NCBI GenBank assembly: GCA_023415305.1
Contig: JAEZKZ010000088.1
Location: 28,900-92,899, forward strand
Reading direction: 5' to 3'
Source: Bacillota bacterium
GTDB taxonomy: Bacteria; Bacillota; Clostridia; Acetivibrionales; DSM-1351
Length of the DNA stretch: 64,000 nt
In this document: piece by piece, positions 52,266 through 61,567 of the stretch
Position numbering within the stretch: the first letter of the stretch is position 1
How the letters are laid out: the number at the start of each line of letters is the position of its first letter
The notes under the pieces: generated by a model
What the model saw: only the letters and a program-made list of their open reading frames with translations
Databases searched by the model: none
What the model was told of the DNA's origin: nothing
Translations under genes and position numbers: made by a program

Positions 52266-52305
52266 AGTCTTTCCTGGGAAAACAAATATACTCTTAGGAA
52301 AGACT
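52266..52305 (+). promoter_or_regulatory. 5'-end hairpin or operator in the glyA leader
   Basis: AGTCTTTCCT (52266-52275) and AGGAAAGACT (52296-52305) are perfect 10-bp inverse copies with a 20-nt loop. They lie at the very start of the predicted transcript. No T run follows, so it is not a simple terminator. An mRNA-stabilising stem or a repressor site are both possible. Confidence 0.5.
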
Positions 52306-52362
52306 ATAATGAATTTAACAAATAATTTGTCAATAGATATTTGACAGGAGTGGAGGTTAACT

Positions 52363-53604
52363 TTGTACAATATTGATACCATAAAAAAGATGGACCCTCA
52401 GGTGGCTGAGGCTATTGAACTTGAAGTGAACAGGCAGAGAAACAAGATCGAGTTGATTGCATCTGAAAACTTTGTAAGCGATGCGGTTATGGAAGCACTT
52501 GGAACTCCTTTGACAAACAAATATGCAGAAGGCTACCCCGGAAAAAGATACTATGGTGGCTGCGAGCATGTTGATATAATAGAACAGCTTGCTATTGACA
52601 GAGCGAAAGAAATTTTTGGAGCCGAGCATGCAAATGTTCAACCTCATTCTGGCGCTCAGGCGAATTCTGCTGTATATTTTGCTTTTCTTAATCCCGGAGA
52701 TACTATTTTGGGAATGAATCTTGCTCATGGCGGACATTTGAGCCATGGCAGCCCGGTAAATATCTCAGGCAAATACTACAAGGTTGTACCCTATGGAGTA
52801 CGAGAAGATAATTGTTATATTGATTACGAAGAACTTAGAAATATTGCTAAAGAAAATTCACCAAAAATAATAGTTGCAGGAGCAAGTGCATATCCAAGAA
52901 CCTTGGACTTTAAGGCTTTCAGAGAAATAGCCGATGAAGTTGGGGCAATTTTAATGGTGGATATGGCTCATATTGCAGGTCTTATTGCGGCCGGACTTCA
53001 TCCGAACCCAGTTCCATATGCAGATATAGTTACTACCACAACACACAAGACCTTAAGAGGACCCAGAGGCGGTATGATTCTTTGCAAGCAGGAATACGCA
53101 AAGAAAATAGACAGTGCAGTATTCCCGGGAAATCAGGGTGGTCCTTTAATGCATGTTATTGCTGCAAAGGCGGTAAGCTTTAAGGAAGTCCTTACCGATG
53201 GATTCAAAACCTATCAGAAGAATATCGTAAAAAATGCTAAGGCTTTAGCCGAAGCACTTATGAGTAAAGGCTTCAAACTTGTTTCGGATGGTACAGATAA
53301 TCATTTGATGCTTTTAAACCTGACAAATATGAATATAACAGGTAAGGAAGCCCAACATAGACTGGATGAAGTATACATCACCTGTAATAAGAATGGAATT
53401 CCTTTTGATACACAGAGCCCATTCATTACCAGCGGTATCAGACTTGGAACTCCTGCAGTTACTGCAAGGGGTATGAAGGAAGAAGATATGAGAGAAATTG
53501 CAGACCTTATATACCTTACAATAACTGATTTTGATAATTCTCAGAACAGTATCCGCAGCAGGGTTGAAACTCTTTGCAATAAATATCCTTTATATGCAAA
53601 ATAA
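52363..53604 (+). CDS. glyA: Serine hydroxymethyltransferase
   Basis: A 413-residue PLP enzyme converting serine and tetrahydrofolate to glycine and methylene-tetrahydrofolate. ELIASENFVSDAVMEALG (about residues 29-46), NKYAEGYPGKRYYGGCEHVD (about 51-70), MVDMAHIAGLIAAG (about 199) and the PLP lysine in TTTTHKTLRGPRGG (about 230) are standard. The start is TTG 52363 with GGAGGT 7 nt upstream; no better ATG exists. A terminator-like hairpin follows. Confidence 0.97.
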   Translation: MYNIDTIKKMDPQVAEAIELEVNRQRNKIELIASENFVSDAVMEALGTPLTNKYAEGYPGKRYYGGCEHVDIIEQLAIDRAKEIFGAEHANVQPHSGAQANSAVYFAFLNPGDTILGMNLAHGGHLSHGSPVNISGKYYKVVPYGVREDNCYIDYEELRNIAKENSPKIIVAGASAYPRTLDFKAFREIADEVGAILMVDMAHIAGLIAAGLHPNPVPYADIVTTTTHKTLRGPRGGMILCKQEYAKKIDSAVFPGNQGGPLMHVIAAKAVSFKEVLTDGFKTYQKNIVKNAKALAEALMSKGFKLVSDGTDNHLMLLNLTNMNITGKEAQHRLDEVYITCNKNGIPFDTQSPFITSGIRLGTPAVTARGMKEEDMREIADLIYLTITDFDNSQNSIRSRVETLCNKYPLYAK

Positions 53605-53628
53605 AATAACTTAAAAATTCTTTATTGA

Positions 53629-53672
53629 TAACTTAAGGATATCTTATAAAATATTCTTAAGTTATTCTTTAA
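53629..53672 (+). terminator. Terminator after glyA
   Basis: TAACTTAAG and CTTAAGTTA (53656-53664) form a 9-bp stem with an 18-nt AT-rich loop, followed by TTCTTT. Confidence 0.6.
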
Positions 53673-53785
53673 TAGGGGTTTACGGTATATTAGACTTAAA
53701 TAAAGAAGTACATGGATGTGGATATATGGATACACATATATTATGGATATATAGATAATGTAACCTGAAGAATGGAGGTAACAGA

Positions 53786-54607
53786 ATGGATATAAGATTG
53801 GGATTTGTGGGAACGGGAAACATGGGTTCTGCGCTGATAAAAAGTCTTGTTAAGTCAAACTTTTTACCGACAGATAAGATTTCCATGTTTGACTTAGACA
53901 AGAATAAAATGGCCCAGCTTAAGGACGAAACAGGAGTAGGCTATTTTGGAACTGCAAAGGAGCTTGTACAGTGGTCGGATATAATCGTACTTGCGGTCAA
54001 GCCCAACATTCTTAAAAATGTATTGGAGGATTTAAAGCCTGTTATAGATGATAAAAAGATTATAGTATCCTTTGCAGTGGGTATACCTGTCAGTTTTTAT
54101 GAAGATATTTTGGGAACCGATAAAAAAATTGTCCGTTCCATGCCCAATACTCCTGCAATGGTAGGTGAGGGTATGACACTAATCTGTCAGAATGAGAATG
54201 TGACAGAGCTTGAGTTATCCATAGTGAAGCAGATGTTTGATTGTGCAGGGAAATGTGAATATTTGAGTGAGAAATTGATGAACGAAGTCACAGCACTGAC
54301 CGGAAGCAGCCCTGCCTACGTATTCATGTTTATAGAGGCTATGGCAGACGGTGCGGTATTGTCAGGAATACCTAGAGACATGGCTTATAGACTGGCGGCA
54401 CAAGCAGTACTTGGCTCTGCAAAAATGGTACTGGAAACAGGGCTGCATCCGGGGATATTGAAGGATCAGGTCTGCTCTCCCGGAGGAACCACTATTGAGG
54501 CAGTAAATACCCTGGAAAAGAATGGGTTCAGATATACCATCATGGATGCAATGAATGAATGCACTAAAAAGGCAAGACTAATTGGTGAAACCTATAAAAT
54601 AAAATAG
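53786..54607 (+). CDS. proC: Pyrroline-5-carboxylate reductase
   Basis: A 273-residue NAD(P)H enzyme making proline in the last step. GFVGTGNMGSALIKSL (residues about 6-21) is the dinucleotide loop. MPNTPAMVGEGM (about 118) and the C-terminal LKDQVCSPGGTTIEAV (about 228-243) are the family signatures. TGGAGGTAACAG precedes the ATG. It is separated from glyA by about 180 nt of AT-rich sequence with GGATAT repeats, and is likely transcribed alone. A terminator follows. Confidence 0.96.
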   Translation: MDIRLGFVGTGNMGSALIKSLVKSNFLPTDKISMFDLDKNKMAQLKDETGVGYFGTAKELVQWSDIIVLAVKPNILKNVLEDLKPVIDDKKIIVSFAVGIPVSFYEDILGTDKKIVRSMPNTPAMVGEGMTLICQNENVTELELSIVKQMFDCAGKCEYLSEKLMNEVTALTGSSPAYVFMFIEAMADGAVLSGIPRDMAYRLAAQAVLGSAKMVLETGLHPGILKDQVCSPGGTTIEAVNTLEKNGFRYTIMDAMNECTKKARLIGETYKIK

Positions 54608-54651
54608 AATTAGTATCAAATATCAATACTAAATAATAAATTTCTATAAAG

Positions 54652-54704
54652 AAGTGTCTGGTCAATATAGTTGAAACTAACGAATTGACAAGGCACTTTT
54701 TATA
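54652..54704 (+). terminator. Terminator after proC
   Basis: AAGTGTCT and AGGCACTT (with G-U) form the lower stem and TCAAT/ATTGA an upper stem. A T run follows. Confidence 0.75.
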
Positions 54705-54772
54705 TTACGAATATTAAATAACATTAGTTGTTATAATAAAAGAGATTAATGCAGAATGATGGGAGCTCTAAT

Positions 54773-56356
54773 ATGAAGCCATTTAGAAATTTATTTAAGA
54801 AAAAAGCAGGAAATACTGATAATAATAAAAATTCTGCGCCACAAAATCTAAATAAAGATATTAGTATTAATATACAAAAAATCAGAGATGAATTCGGCAA
54901 TTCCAGCGATTTATTTATTAATCTTTGCAATAATATAGAATTAAGCTATGTTAGTATTTATTTTGATGATCTTGTTGATAGAAGAACTATTAATAGCCTG
55001 TCCTCAGAAATATCAAAAGTTCTGATATCAAAAAGTAAATCGAAAGACCTCACACCTGAAGGGTATTTTAATTTATTTAAAAATACCATTTTTGGATTTA
55101 GGAAAATTCAAGAGGGTACAGATTTCAACTCTTTGATAGATGAATTAACTTCGGGGAAAACCATATTTATAGTTGATGGCTATAATAAATTCTTTACAAT
55201 TGATACTTATTCTGTTGAAGGCAGATCTATTTCAGAGCCTACGTCACAGAATGTTATCAGAGGACCTAAGGAGTGCTTTGTTGAAAACATAAGTGTCAAT
55301 ATCTCCCTTCTTAGAAAGCGAATAAAAAACAAATCCCTACGGGTTGAGGACTTATCTGCCGGATATATAACAAAAACCAAAATAGTAATAATGTATATTG
55401 ATAAAATTGCAAAAAAGGAAATTGTTGATGAGTTAAGAAGAAGGCTCAATGCTATTTATATTGATAGCATTTTTGATAGCAGTTATATTGAAGAATTGAT
55501 AAAGGACGACAGATATTCAATTTTTCCTGAATTTTTAACCTCTGAAAAGCCTGATTCTGTTTCTGCCGCTTTACTTGAAGGGAGAGTTGCTATTCTGGTG
55601 GATGGTACTGCATATGTACTGACTGCTCCGGGGCTTTTTATGGATTTTCTCCAATCAAGTGAAGACTATTACTATCCATTTGCAGTTTCTTCTGTAATTC
55701 GACTCATAAGATATTTAGCTTTCCTGCTTACACTTATTGTACCTGCAGGCTACATTGCATTAACAACCTTCCATCAGGAAATGATACCAACGCCATTATT
55801 GATCAGCATTGCCTCCCAGCGTGAAGGAGTACCCTTTCCTGTTTTTGTTGAAGTTTTTTTAATGGAGATAACTTTTGAAATTCTGAGAGAAGCCGGAGTA
55901 AGGATGCCCAGGGTTATTGGACCCACAATATCTATTGTTGGTGCATTGGTTATAGGCCAGGCAGTAGTGGAGGCAGGGATAATATCAGCTGCTATAGTAA
56001 TTATTGTTTCATTAACTGCGTTATCAAGTTTTGCATTACCAAATTATACAATGTCTAATTGCATACGAGTAATACGGTTTGTCTTAATGATTCTTGCAGC
56101 TACATTTGGATTGTATGGAGTTTTTATAGGATTAATTGTTTTAGTTCTCCATTTGTGTAAACTAAAGTCCATTGGAGTACCTTATATGACACCTATTGCT
56201 CCAACATCAAAAAATGGGATAAGAGATTCGATTTTAAGAGCCCCTATTTGGGATATTAAATATAGACCCCCCGGAATCAGTAATGACAAATCCCCCAGGG
56301 TAGATGACAAGAATCCTGTGACTAAAGAGCAAAAAGAAAATCCAGAATTCAGGTGA
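54773..56356 (+). CDS. Spore germinant receptor subunit A (GerA family)
   Basis: A 527-residue protein of the GerA family. A soluble N-terminal part (residues 1-about 300) has segments like ELSYVSIYFDDLVDRRTI, GPKECFVENISVNISLLRKRI (about 165) and RVAILVDGTAYVLTAPGLF (about 283). About five to six membrane helices follow in the middle (about 310-455), including REAGVRMPRVIGPTISIVGALVIGQAVVEAG. It ends in a Pro/Lys/Asp-rich tail. It forms a nutrient-sensing receptor in the inner spore membrane with GerB and GerC. ATG 54773 follows GGGAG; an earlier ATG at 54749 has none. It is first of four genes. Confidence 0.95.
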   Translation: MKPFRNLFKKKAGNTDNNKNSAPQNLNKDISINIQKIRDEFGNSSDLFINLCNNIELSYVSIYFDDLVDRRTINSLSSEISKVLISKSKSKDLTPEGYFNLFKNTIFGFRKIQEGTDFNSLIDELTSGKTIFIVDGYNKFFTIDTYSVEGRSISEPTSQNVIRGPKECFVENISVNISLLRKRIKNKSLRVEDLSAGYITKTKIVIMYIDKIAKKEIVDELRRRLNAIYIDSIFDSSYIEELIKDDRYSIFPEFLTSEKPDSVSAALLEGRVAILVDGTAYVLTAPGLFMDFLQSSEDYYYPFAVSSVIRLIRYLAFLLTLIVPAGYIALTTFHQEMIPTPLLISIASQREGVPFPVFVEVFLMEITFEILREAGVRMPRVIGPTISIVGALVIGQAVVEAGIISAAIVIIVSLTALSSFALPNYTMSNCIRVIRFVLMILAATFGLYGVFIGLIVLVLHLCKLKSIGVPYMTPIAPTSKNGIRDSILRAPIWDIKYRPPGISNDKSPRVDDKNPVTKEQKENPEFR

Positions 56357-56360
56357 CAAT

Positions 56361-57551
56361 ATGAAATGGAAAATTATATTGATAATACTTATTCTATCGA
56401 CAAATTTGCTTTTGAACGGCTGCGTGGGTAGTAAAGAGATAAATACACTTGCTCTGGCTATTTCTGTGGGTATTGACAAAACAGATGATGAGTATTCTAT
56501 TACTTATCAAGTATTAAATCCTAAAGCAATAGCCCCGCAGAAGACATCCAATGAATCACCGGTTTTTCTGTACACAGAAAAAGGAAAGGACTTGTTTGAG
56601 ATACTCAGGCGAATTACAACCATATCTCCCAGAAAAATATATAATTCTCATATTAGAATGATTGTTTTTAGTGAGGAGGTTGCTAAAGAAGGGATTCAGA
56701 AATATATGGATTTCTTTCTTCGCGATCATGAGTATCGTACAGATTTTTATTTTGTGGTTTCAAAAGGAACTACTGCTTATGAAGTTCTTAAAACAATTAC
56801 TCCGTTAGAATATGTGTCTGGAATGGAAATGTATAATTCTATCCAGGCCTCTAAGAAGGCATGGTCACCGACAAAAGCTGTTAGAATAATTGAGCTGGTT
56901 AATAAACTGATTTCTGATGGTATAAATCCAGTTTTGTCAGCTGTAGAACTGGTTAAAGAAGAAAATAAGTCAGATTCCATTGATGGGTTAAAGCAAAGTA
57001 CTGTAAGTAAACTAAAGCTTTCAAGTTTATGTGCTTTTAAAGAAGATAGACTTGTGGGATATCTTACAGAGAATGAAAGTGAAGGATATAATTATGTTAC
57101 CGGGCATGTAAAAGATACCGCCGGGTATGTACAGCTTGATGAAAAAAACAGAATAACCATTGAGGTCATTAAAGCCAGGTCAAAAACAAATGCTTATATG
57201 TTAAAGGGTAAACCCGCTGTTAATGTAATAGTAAATTTAATTGTTAATATTGCTGCAGAAACTGGAGATTTTGATGTATCAACTGAAAAGAATTCTGAAA
57301 AGATAAGTAAATTGCTGGAAGAAGATGTAAGCAGGTTGTGCAAGTCCTCAATTAAGAGAGCCCAGGAAGATTTGGATACGGATATTTTTGGTTTCGGTGA
57401 AATAATACACAGAGATTATCCCCAATTTTGGAAAAAAATAAAGAATGATTGGAATGATGAGTTCACAAAGCTTCCGGTGAATGTTACTGTCCACGCTAAA
57501 GTTTACAGATTAGGGGAAACAACTAAGTCGTTCTTTTCGAAAGAGAAATGA
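56361..57551 (+). CDS. Spore germinant receptor subunit C (Ger(x)C lipoprotein)
   Basis: A 396-residue lipoprotein with signal MKWKIILIILILSTNLLLNGC (lipobox LNGC, Cys 21). The Ger(x)C pattern is seen in EINTLALAISVGIDKTDDEYSITYQVLNP, ISPRKIYNSHIRMIVFSEEVA and, late in the chain, FGEIIHRDYPQFWKKIKNDW (about 338-357). It is lipid-anchored on the outer face of the inner spore membrane and part of the GerABC receptor. It lies 4 nt after the A gene and overlaps the next gene by 4 nt. Confidence 0.95.
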   Translation: MKWKIILIILILSTNLLLNGCVGSKEINTLALAISVGIDKTDDEYSITYQVLNPKAIAPQKTSNESPVFLYTEKGKDLFEILRRITTISPRKIYNSHIRMIVFSEEVAKEGIQKYMDFFLRDHEYRTDFYFVVSKGTTAYEVLKTITPLEYVSGMEMYNSIQASKKAWSPTKAVRIIELVNKLISDGINPVLSAVELVKEENKSDSIDGLKQSTVSKLKLSSLCAFKEDRLVGYLTENESEGYNYVTGHVKDTAGYVQLDEKNRITIEVIKARSKTNAYMLKGKPAVNVIVNLIVNIAAETGDFDVSTEKNSEKISKLLEEDVSRLCKSSIKRAQEDLDTDIFGFGEIIHRDYPQFWKKIKNDWNDEFTKLPVNVTVHAKVYRLGETTKSFFSKEK

Positions 57552-57796
57552 TTATTATGGCTATAATAGTAATTTTATCAGTAGTATTGTTTAGCGGTGT
57601 GTTATGTACACAAGAAATTCCCAGAATGCTAAAAAGTGAAAGTTATAAAGACCTATGGACGTTTTCCATATTGCTTGCCCTGGGAGTGATTCTGGTAATT
57701 TTAAAATGCCTTAAAGTTACGTTACCAAATCCTTCTGATTTGTTAGCGTGGGTATTTTCTCCTTTTTCTGATTTTTTAAGGGACATGCAAAAATAA
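57548..57796 (+). CDS. Small membrane protein in the ger operon
   Basis: An 82-residue protein with two membrane helices (about residues 2-22 and 38-57). A short polar loop, CTQEIPRMLKSESYKD, separates them. A polar amphipathic tail, NPSDLLAWVFSPFSDFLRD, ends the chain. ATG 57548 shares ATGA with the gerC stop, so translation is coupled. Its place between the C and B genes suggests an accessory receptor subunit. I do not recognise a named family. Confidence 0.8.
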   Translation: MIIMAIIVILSVVLFSGVLCTQEIPRMLKSESYKDLWTFSILLALGVILVILKCLKVTLPNPSDLLAWVFSPFSDFLRDMQK

Positions 57797-57822
57797 TATA
57801 GTAGCCTTTGGAAGGGTAGCAA

Positions 57823-58926
57823 ATGAATAGACAAAAAATATCAAATTTCCAATTTATAATTACCACCTCGGGATTTGTTTTTGGTAATGGTCCGCTTTTT
57901 ATTTCGTCCAGTATTGCCAGAGTAGCTGGAAGGGATGCATGGATATCTGCAATATTTGCAACTATTTTTGGGTTATTGTCCGTTTGGGTTAATAATCATT
58001 TGAGTGCATTATATCCTGATAAATCACTAATTGAATTAATTCGCGAATTACTTGGAAAATGGCTTGGAAACATTATCTCCATGCTCTATGTTTTTATAGC
58101 ACTTGTAATTGGTACTCAAATTATATGGTATGTTGGAGATCTAATAACAACAATCTACACTCCTGAAGCATCAACTTATTTGGTTAATACTCTATTTATT
58201 GCTGCTTTAGTGATTGCACTGTTATATGGCTTGGAAACCATGTACAGAGCAGCGACCATCTTCTTTTATTTTTTATTTCCTTTATATATATGTACACTAT
58301 TGTTCCTTATTCCCAATATAAAAGTAGAGAACCTTTTACCGATTATGGAAAATGGAATATCTCCAGTTCTAACAGGAAGTATACCACTCCTAGCCCTCTC
58401 TGTATGGCCAATAATCGTTCTAAATATGATCACTCTCTCAGATTTTAGTGACCCCAAAAAGGCTAAGCGTTCAATGCTATATGGCTACTTATTAGGTATG
58501 GTTACAGCCTTTGTAGGAGTAATAATGTGCATTCTGGTACTGGGAGATACCATAACTGCAAATTTACGCTACCCCTTATTTATCCTTAGCAGGGAGGTTA
58601 ATGTAGGTACTATACTTTCAAGAATTGAAGCAATAGTAGTGGCTGTTTGGTTAACTTCAAATTTAATTAGTACATTTTTTTACATCTATATGGGTGTTAA
58701 AGGTATATCTCAGATATTAAAGCTTGATGATCATAAAAATATAGTTATACCTATTGGCCTAATATTAGCAGTTTTTTCTCAATTCATTTATAGGAGCGTT
58801 CCATATCAACTGAGATGGGATACCGAAACCTGGCCAGCATTAGCCTTTACTATTGGTTTTGGATTTCCTTTAGTATTATTAATAGTTGCTGGTGTAAGAA
58901 AGCTGTCAGCTAAATTCAAAACATAA
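57823..58926 (+). CDS. Spore germinant receptor subunit B (GerB/YndE-type permease)
   Basis: A 367-residue membrane protein with ten helices of the APC-like spore germination permease family. The N-terminus ISNFQFIITTSGFVFGNGPLF and the helix LPIMENGISPVLTGSIPLLALSVWPIIVLNMI (about residues 170-200) are typical. It binds germinants in the membrane as part of GerABC. GGAAGGG precedes the ATG. The order A-C-small-B differs from the B. subtilis order A-B-C. Confidence 0.94.
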   Translation: MNRQKISNFQFIITTSGFVFGNGPLFISSSIARVAGRDAWISAIFATIFGLLSVWVNNHLSALYPDKSLIELIRELLGKWLGNIISMLYVFIALVIGTQIIWYVGDLITTIYTPEASTYLVNTLFIAALVIALLYGLETMYRAATIFFYFLFPLYICTLLFLIPNIKVENLLPIMENGISPVLTGSIPLLALSVWPIIVLNMITLSDFSDPKKAKRSMLYGYLLGMVTAFVGVIMCILVLGDTITANLRYPLFILSREVNVGTILSRIEAIVVAVWLTSNLISTFFYIYMGVKGISQILKLDDHKNIVIPIGLILAVFSQFIYRSVPYQLRWDTETWPALAFTIGFGFPLVLLIVAGVRKLSAKFKT

Positions 58927-59019
58927 GTTTTTTTAAGTAAAAGTACGTCGTCTTTATATATTTTTTGAAACACTTTGCTTCTTGTCGAAGACACTGTGAG
59001 CAAATAGGAAATATGTGCT

Positions 59020-60300
59020 TCATTTACCAGGTGGAAGCATGACTTTTAGAGTAAATATGCCATCCTCGGCGCTGAAAATTGCTTGACCTCCATGAGCGTC
59101 AGCTATGGCGGCAATGTTACGAGTTCCGTAGCCATGTCCCTCAAGAGATGACCGGGGAAGTCCGTCTTTCATTTCAATTACGCCCTCATAGTGGTTTTCT
59201 ATCAAAATAAGTAGATTACCCTTATGTATCGTAGTCTTGACAGAAACTACCCTACGCTCCGAATCTAGGCTGGCAGCTGCTGAGATGGCGTTTTCAAGAC
59301 CGTTTGAGAGCAAGGAGCAAAGCTCAGTGTCACTTAAAGGTATTGAACTAGGCAACTTTGCGTCCACCTTTATCGTAACTCCCGAATGCTTTGCCTTGGC
59401 CAAAAAGGTTGTTAAAATTAAATTGACCGCTTCGTTTTCGCAAAAGCGGATAGGGGTGATTGCATCTATATCGGATTGAGCAATACTTAGGTAGGTTTTG
59501 ATTTTTTCTATACTACCTTCAGTAGTCATACCCTGTAAAATAGAAAAATGATGGCGCATATCGTGTCGGTATACGGCAGCAATATTATGCAGCTGGCGCA
59601 GGGATGCTAGCTCCGAATGCGCACCGTGGAGCTGTGCGGCAAGCATATCCCGCTCTCTATGGGCACGTACCTGTTTTTGCATTTCGAGGTAGTAGATTAC
59701 AATAAATACGAAATAAATGATTGAAAGCATAGATGGCATGAACTGAACCGCTCCATTTGCACCTTGGTATAGCAAATCAGTATAAATGGTGGTAATGTAA
59801 TCGAATAAATAGTAAAAAAGAGGAACAGCGCCGAGTAGTATGCAGGATTTGGTAGATTTATCCATTAACTGGCGGATAGTACCGGCCACATATTTTTGAA
59901 AAAGATAATATGCCAAAATCACAGCCGCTATGTAGCAAATATACTCACCGAGATTGCTGCCGAATACTGCGCCGCCAATGATTCCTATCCATTGAGGCAC
60001 CTGACAGCAAAGGTAGGCAGTGAGCACGCTGACAGAAGAAATCAACCAAGAACGTTTAAAATATATGGTTAAAAAAAGAAGCAACGGCAGGTGAGTAATC
60101 AGGGGATATAGTTTTGAAGTTAAATCCATACCAAAAAACCACCAGCAGGAGGACTGCACAAACAGAAGAATTACGCAAAAGCAGCCACCAGCAAGATTAC
60201 TCTTCAGGGAACGCTCTATGCCCGCGAAACAGACTGAAAGCGCCACTCCAAAGAGCAGAGAAAAACCAAATCGTATGAGTTCAATATAAGTTATCATCAT
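59020..60300 (-). CDS. GHKL-type sensor histidine kinase (AgrC-like)
   Basis: A 426-residue kinase. About six membrane helices lie in the first 200 residues. A short coiled segment (QKQVRAHRERDMLAAQL) leads to the dimerisation box with the phospho-accepting His in VYRHDMRHHFSILQGM (about residues 243-258). An HATPase_c domain follows with N-box NGLENAISAA (about 340) and GHGYGTRNIAAIADAHGG (about 388-405). Such kinases sense peptides or membrane signals and pair with LytTR regulators. It overlaps the regulator gene by 4 nt. G+C content is clearly above its neighbours, suggesting transfer. Confidence 0.92.
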   Translation of the reverse strand: MMITYIELIRFGFSLLFGVALSVCFAGIERSLKSNLAGGCFCVILLFVQSSCWWFFGMDLTSKLYPLITHLPLLLFLTIYFKRSWLISSVSVLTAYLCCQVPQWIGIIGGAVFGSNLGEYICYIAAVILAYYLFQKYVAGTIRQLMDKSTKSCILLGAVPLFYYLFDYITTIYTDLLYQGANGAVQFMPSMLSIIYFVFIVIYYLEMQKQVRAHRERDMLAAQLHGAHSELASLRQLHNIAAVYRHDMRHHFSILQGMTTEGSIEKIKTYLSIAQSDIDAITPIRFCENEAVNLILTTFLAKAKHSGVTIKVDAKLPSSIPLSDTELCSLLSNGLENAISAAASLDSERRVVSVKTTIHKGNLLILIENHYEGVIEMKDGLPRSSLEGHGYGTRNIAAIADAHGGQAIFSAEDGIFTLKVMLPPGK

Positions 60301-61055
60301 TCAACACCGCCTCTCTCGTCCTGAGCCAGCTCTTCTGCCTCTGAGAATAGATACTGTGTATAGGCAGTTCGCACTTGTGGGTAGGCCGCTCTGGACACAG
60401 GGACATGGCGACCTGTCTCGGTGATAAGCTCACCTTGCCGTAGTTCTTGCACCCACTGCAGATTCACGAGATAGGAGCGATGTACCTGCACAAAATCGGG
60501 TCTTTTCACCAGGGACTGTGCAAAGTCTGCCAGTCGGCCTGTTACTTCTCGCATTCCTCCGTTCGTTAGATAAAAATAAAGCTTTTTTGAACTGACCTCT
60601 ATGTATTCTATTTTTCCATAAGGGAGGCTGAACACGCTGGACTGTGTTTTGATACATAGGGCGTCCTCTGGCTTTTTAAAATCGTCCAGCAGCCTGTCCA
60701 AAATAGGAAAGAGCTTTTCCTCTGAGGCGGGCTTCAAAAGATAATGGTGCGCCCGCACGCTGTAGCTCTCTACCGCGTATTCAGGCGAGGAGGTCAGGAA
60801 CACAATTTGTATCCGGCTGTTGTGCTCCCTAATTTCATGAGCCGCCTGTATACCGCTCAAGCCTGGCATAACCACATCCAGAAGCAGTACATCGTAATCC
60901 ACGTTTTTCATAGAAATCAAAAGATCTATTGCGTTTTGAAAGCTTGCATAGGTGAGTTCTGCCTTCCTCTCATGCCGGTACGATTCAAGCAGAGAAGCGA
61001 TCTGCAGCAGATCTCGATGATCATCGTCACAAATTGCAATTCTCAAATGCTCCAC
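60297..61055 (-). CDS. LytTR-family response regulator (AgrA/VirR-like)
   Basis: A 252-residue regulator. The receiver domain (1-about 120) has DDDHRD, the phospho-acceptor Asp in DVLLLDVVMPGLSG (about 59) and LTSSPEYAV and KPASEEK. The LytTR DNA-binding domain (about 135-235) shows IEYIEVSSKKLYFYLTNG and FVQVHRSYLVNL. It is the partner of the GHKL kinase just downstream. A pair of LytTR-type sites lies 62 nt upstream of its start, facing a small membrane protein gene. Its base composition is G+C-rich like the kinase. Confidence 0.93.
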   Translation of the reverse strand: MEHLRIAICDDDHRDLLQIASLLESYRHERKAELTYASFQNAIDLLISMKNVDYDVLLLDVVMPGLSGIQAAHEIREHNSRIQIVFLTSSPEYAVESYSVRAHHYLLKPASEEKLFPILDRLLDDFKKPEDALCIKTQSSVFSLPYGKIEYIEVSSKKLYFYLTNGGMREVTGRLADFAQSLVKRPDFVQVHRSYLVNLQWVQELRQGELITETGRHVPVSRAAYPQVRTAYTQYLFSEAEELAQDERGGVE

Positions 61056-61116
61056 CTCTCCCTAGTTAATTCATAACCATATTACTACAATTTTTTTATT
61101 TCATCAACCGCCCAAT

Positions 61117-61151
61117 TACCGTTCAGGCCAAAATTCACTACCATTCAGGCC
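61117..61151 (+). promoter_or_regulatory. LytTR-type direct repeat upstream of the small membrane protein gene
   Basis: TACCGTTCAGGCC (61117-61129) and TACCATTCAGGCC (61139-61151) are direct repeats exactly 22 bp apart, two helical turns. They resemble the ACNGTTNAG consensus of AgrA-type regulators. TATTCT (61180-61185) could be the -10 of a promoter reading to the right, placing the repeats just upstream of its -35. Confidence 0.75.
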
Positions 61152-61219
61152 AGAAAAGAATATTCGGAGATATTTCTGGTATTCTGTTTTTAAATGTAAA
61201 AAGAGAGGTGTGACGCAAA

Positions 61220-61567
61220 GTGCCCACATTAATAGCTAGCTTTATTGCTGGCATATGCGCAATAGGATTTGTAGCCATCTGGTTTAAAACCGCATATGCC
61301 GAGTTGTCGCAAAAGCAGAACTGCCTTGCTGATCTAGAAGAGCAGCTACGACTGCACGAGGGACTATTCGCCCAGGCAAAGGATAGTTCAGATATGCGGT
61401 CTGCCAATAAAATGATGGAAACCAGCCGCATGCTCTGCCGTGAAGCGTCTAAAAGCTATAACCGTATTCTTCGCAAGCCAATGAACCGTGTTCCGGCACT
61501 TTTGATGGGCTTTCGGGCTGTTGACGAGGAATACAAGCAAGGTATAAAGAGGGGAGAGCCAACGTGA
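61220..61567 (+). CDS. Small single-pass membrane protein, likely target of the two-component system
   Basis: A 115-residue protein with one N-terminal membrane helix (PTLIASFIAGICAIGFVAIWF), then a charged, helical cytoplasmic part with a coiled look (SQKQNCLADLEEQLRLHEGLF) and a short basic end. No bacteriocin leader, double-glycine or lipobox was found. The start is GTG 61220 after GAGAGGTG. It is divergent from the regulator gene and lies under the LytTR-type repeats. The family is not recognised; a LemA-like resemblance is weak. Confidence 0.7.
   Translation: MPTLIASFIAGICAIGFVAIWFKTAYAELSQKQNCLADLEEQLRLHEGLFAQAKDSSDMRSANKMMETSRMLCREASKSYNRILRKPMNRVPALLMGFRAVDEEYKQGIKRGEPT

Noticed and set aside
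58984..58990. A further GTCGAA block after the ger operon
   Set aside because: The upstream half is TGAAAC at a different distance, and on that strand it reads into the end of a convergent gene.
61220..61567. Peptide pheromone precursor or bacteriocin
   Set aside because: The protein has an N-terminal helix and a long charged cytoplasmic part, with no leader, double-glycine or AgrD-like motif and no AgrB-like processing gene nearby.
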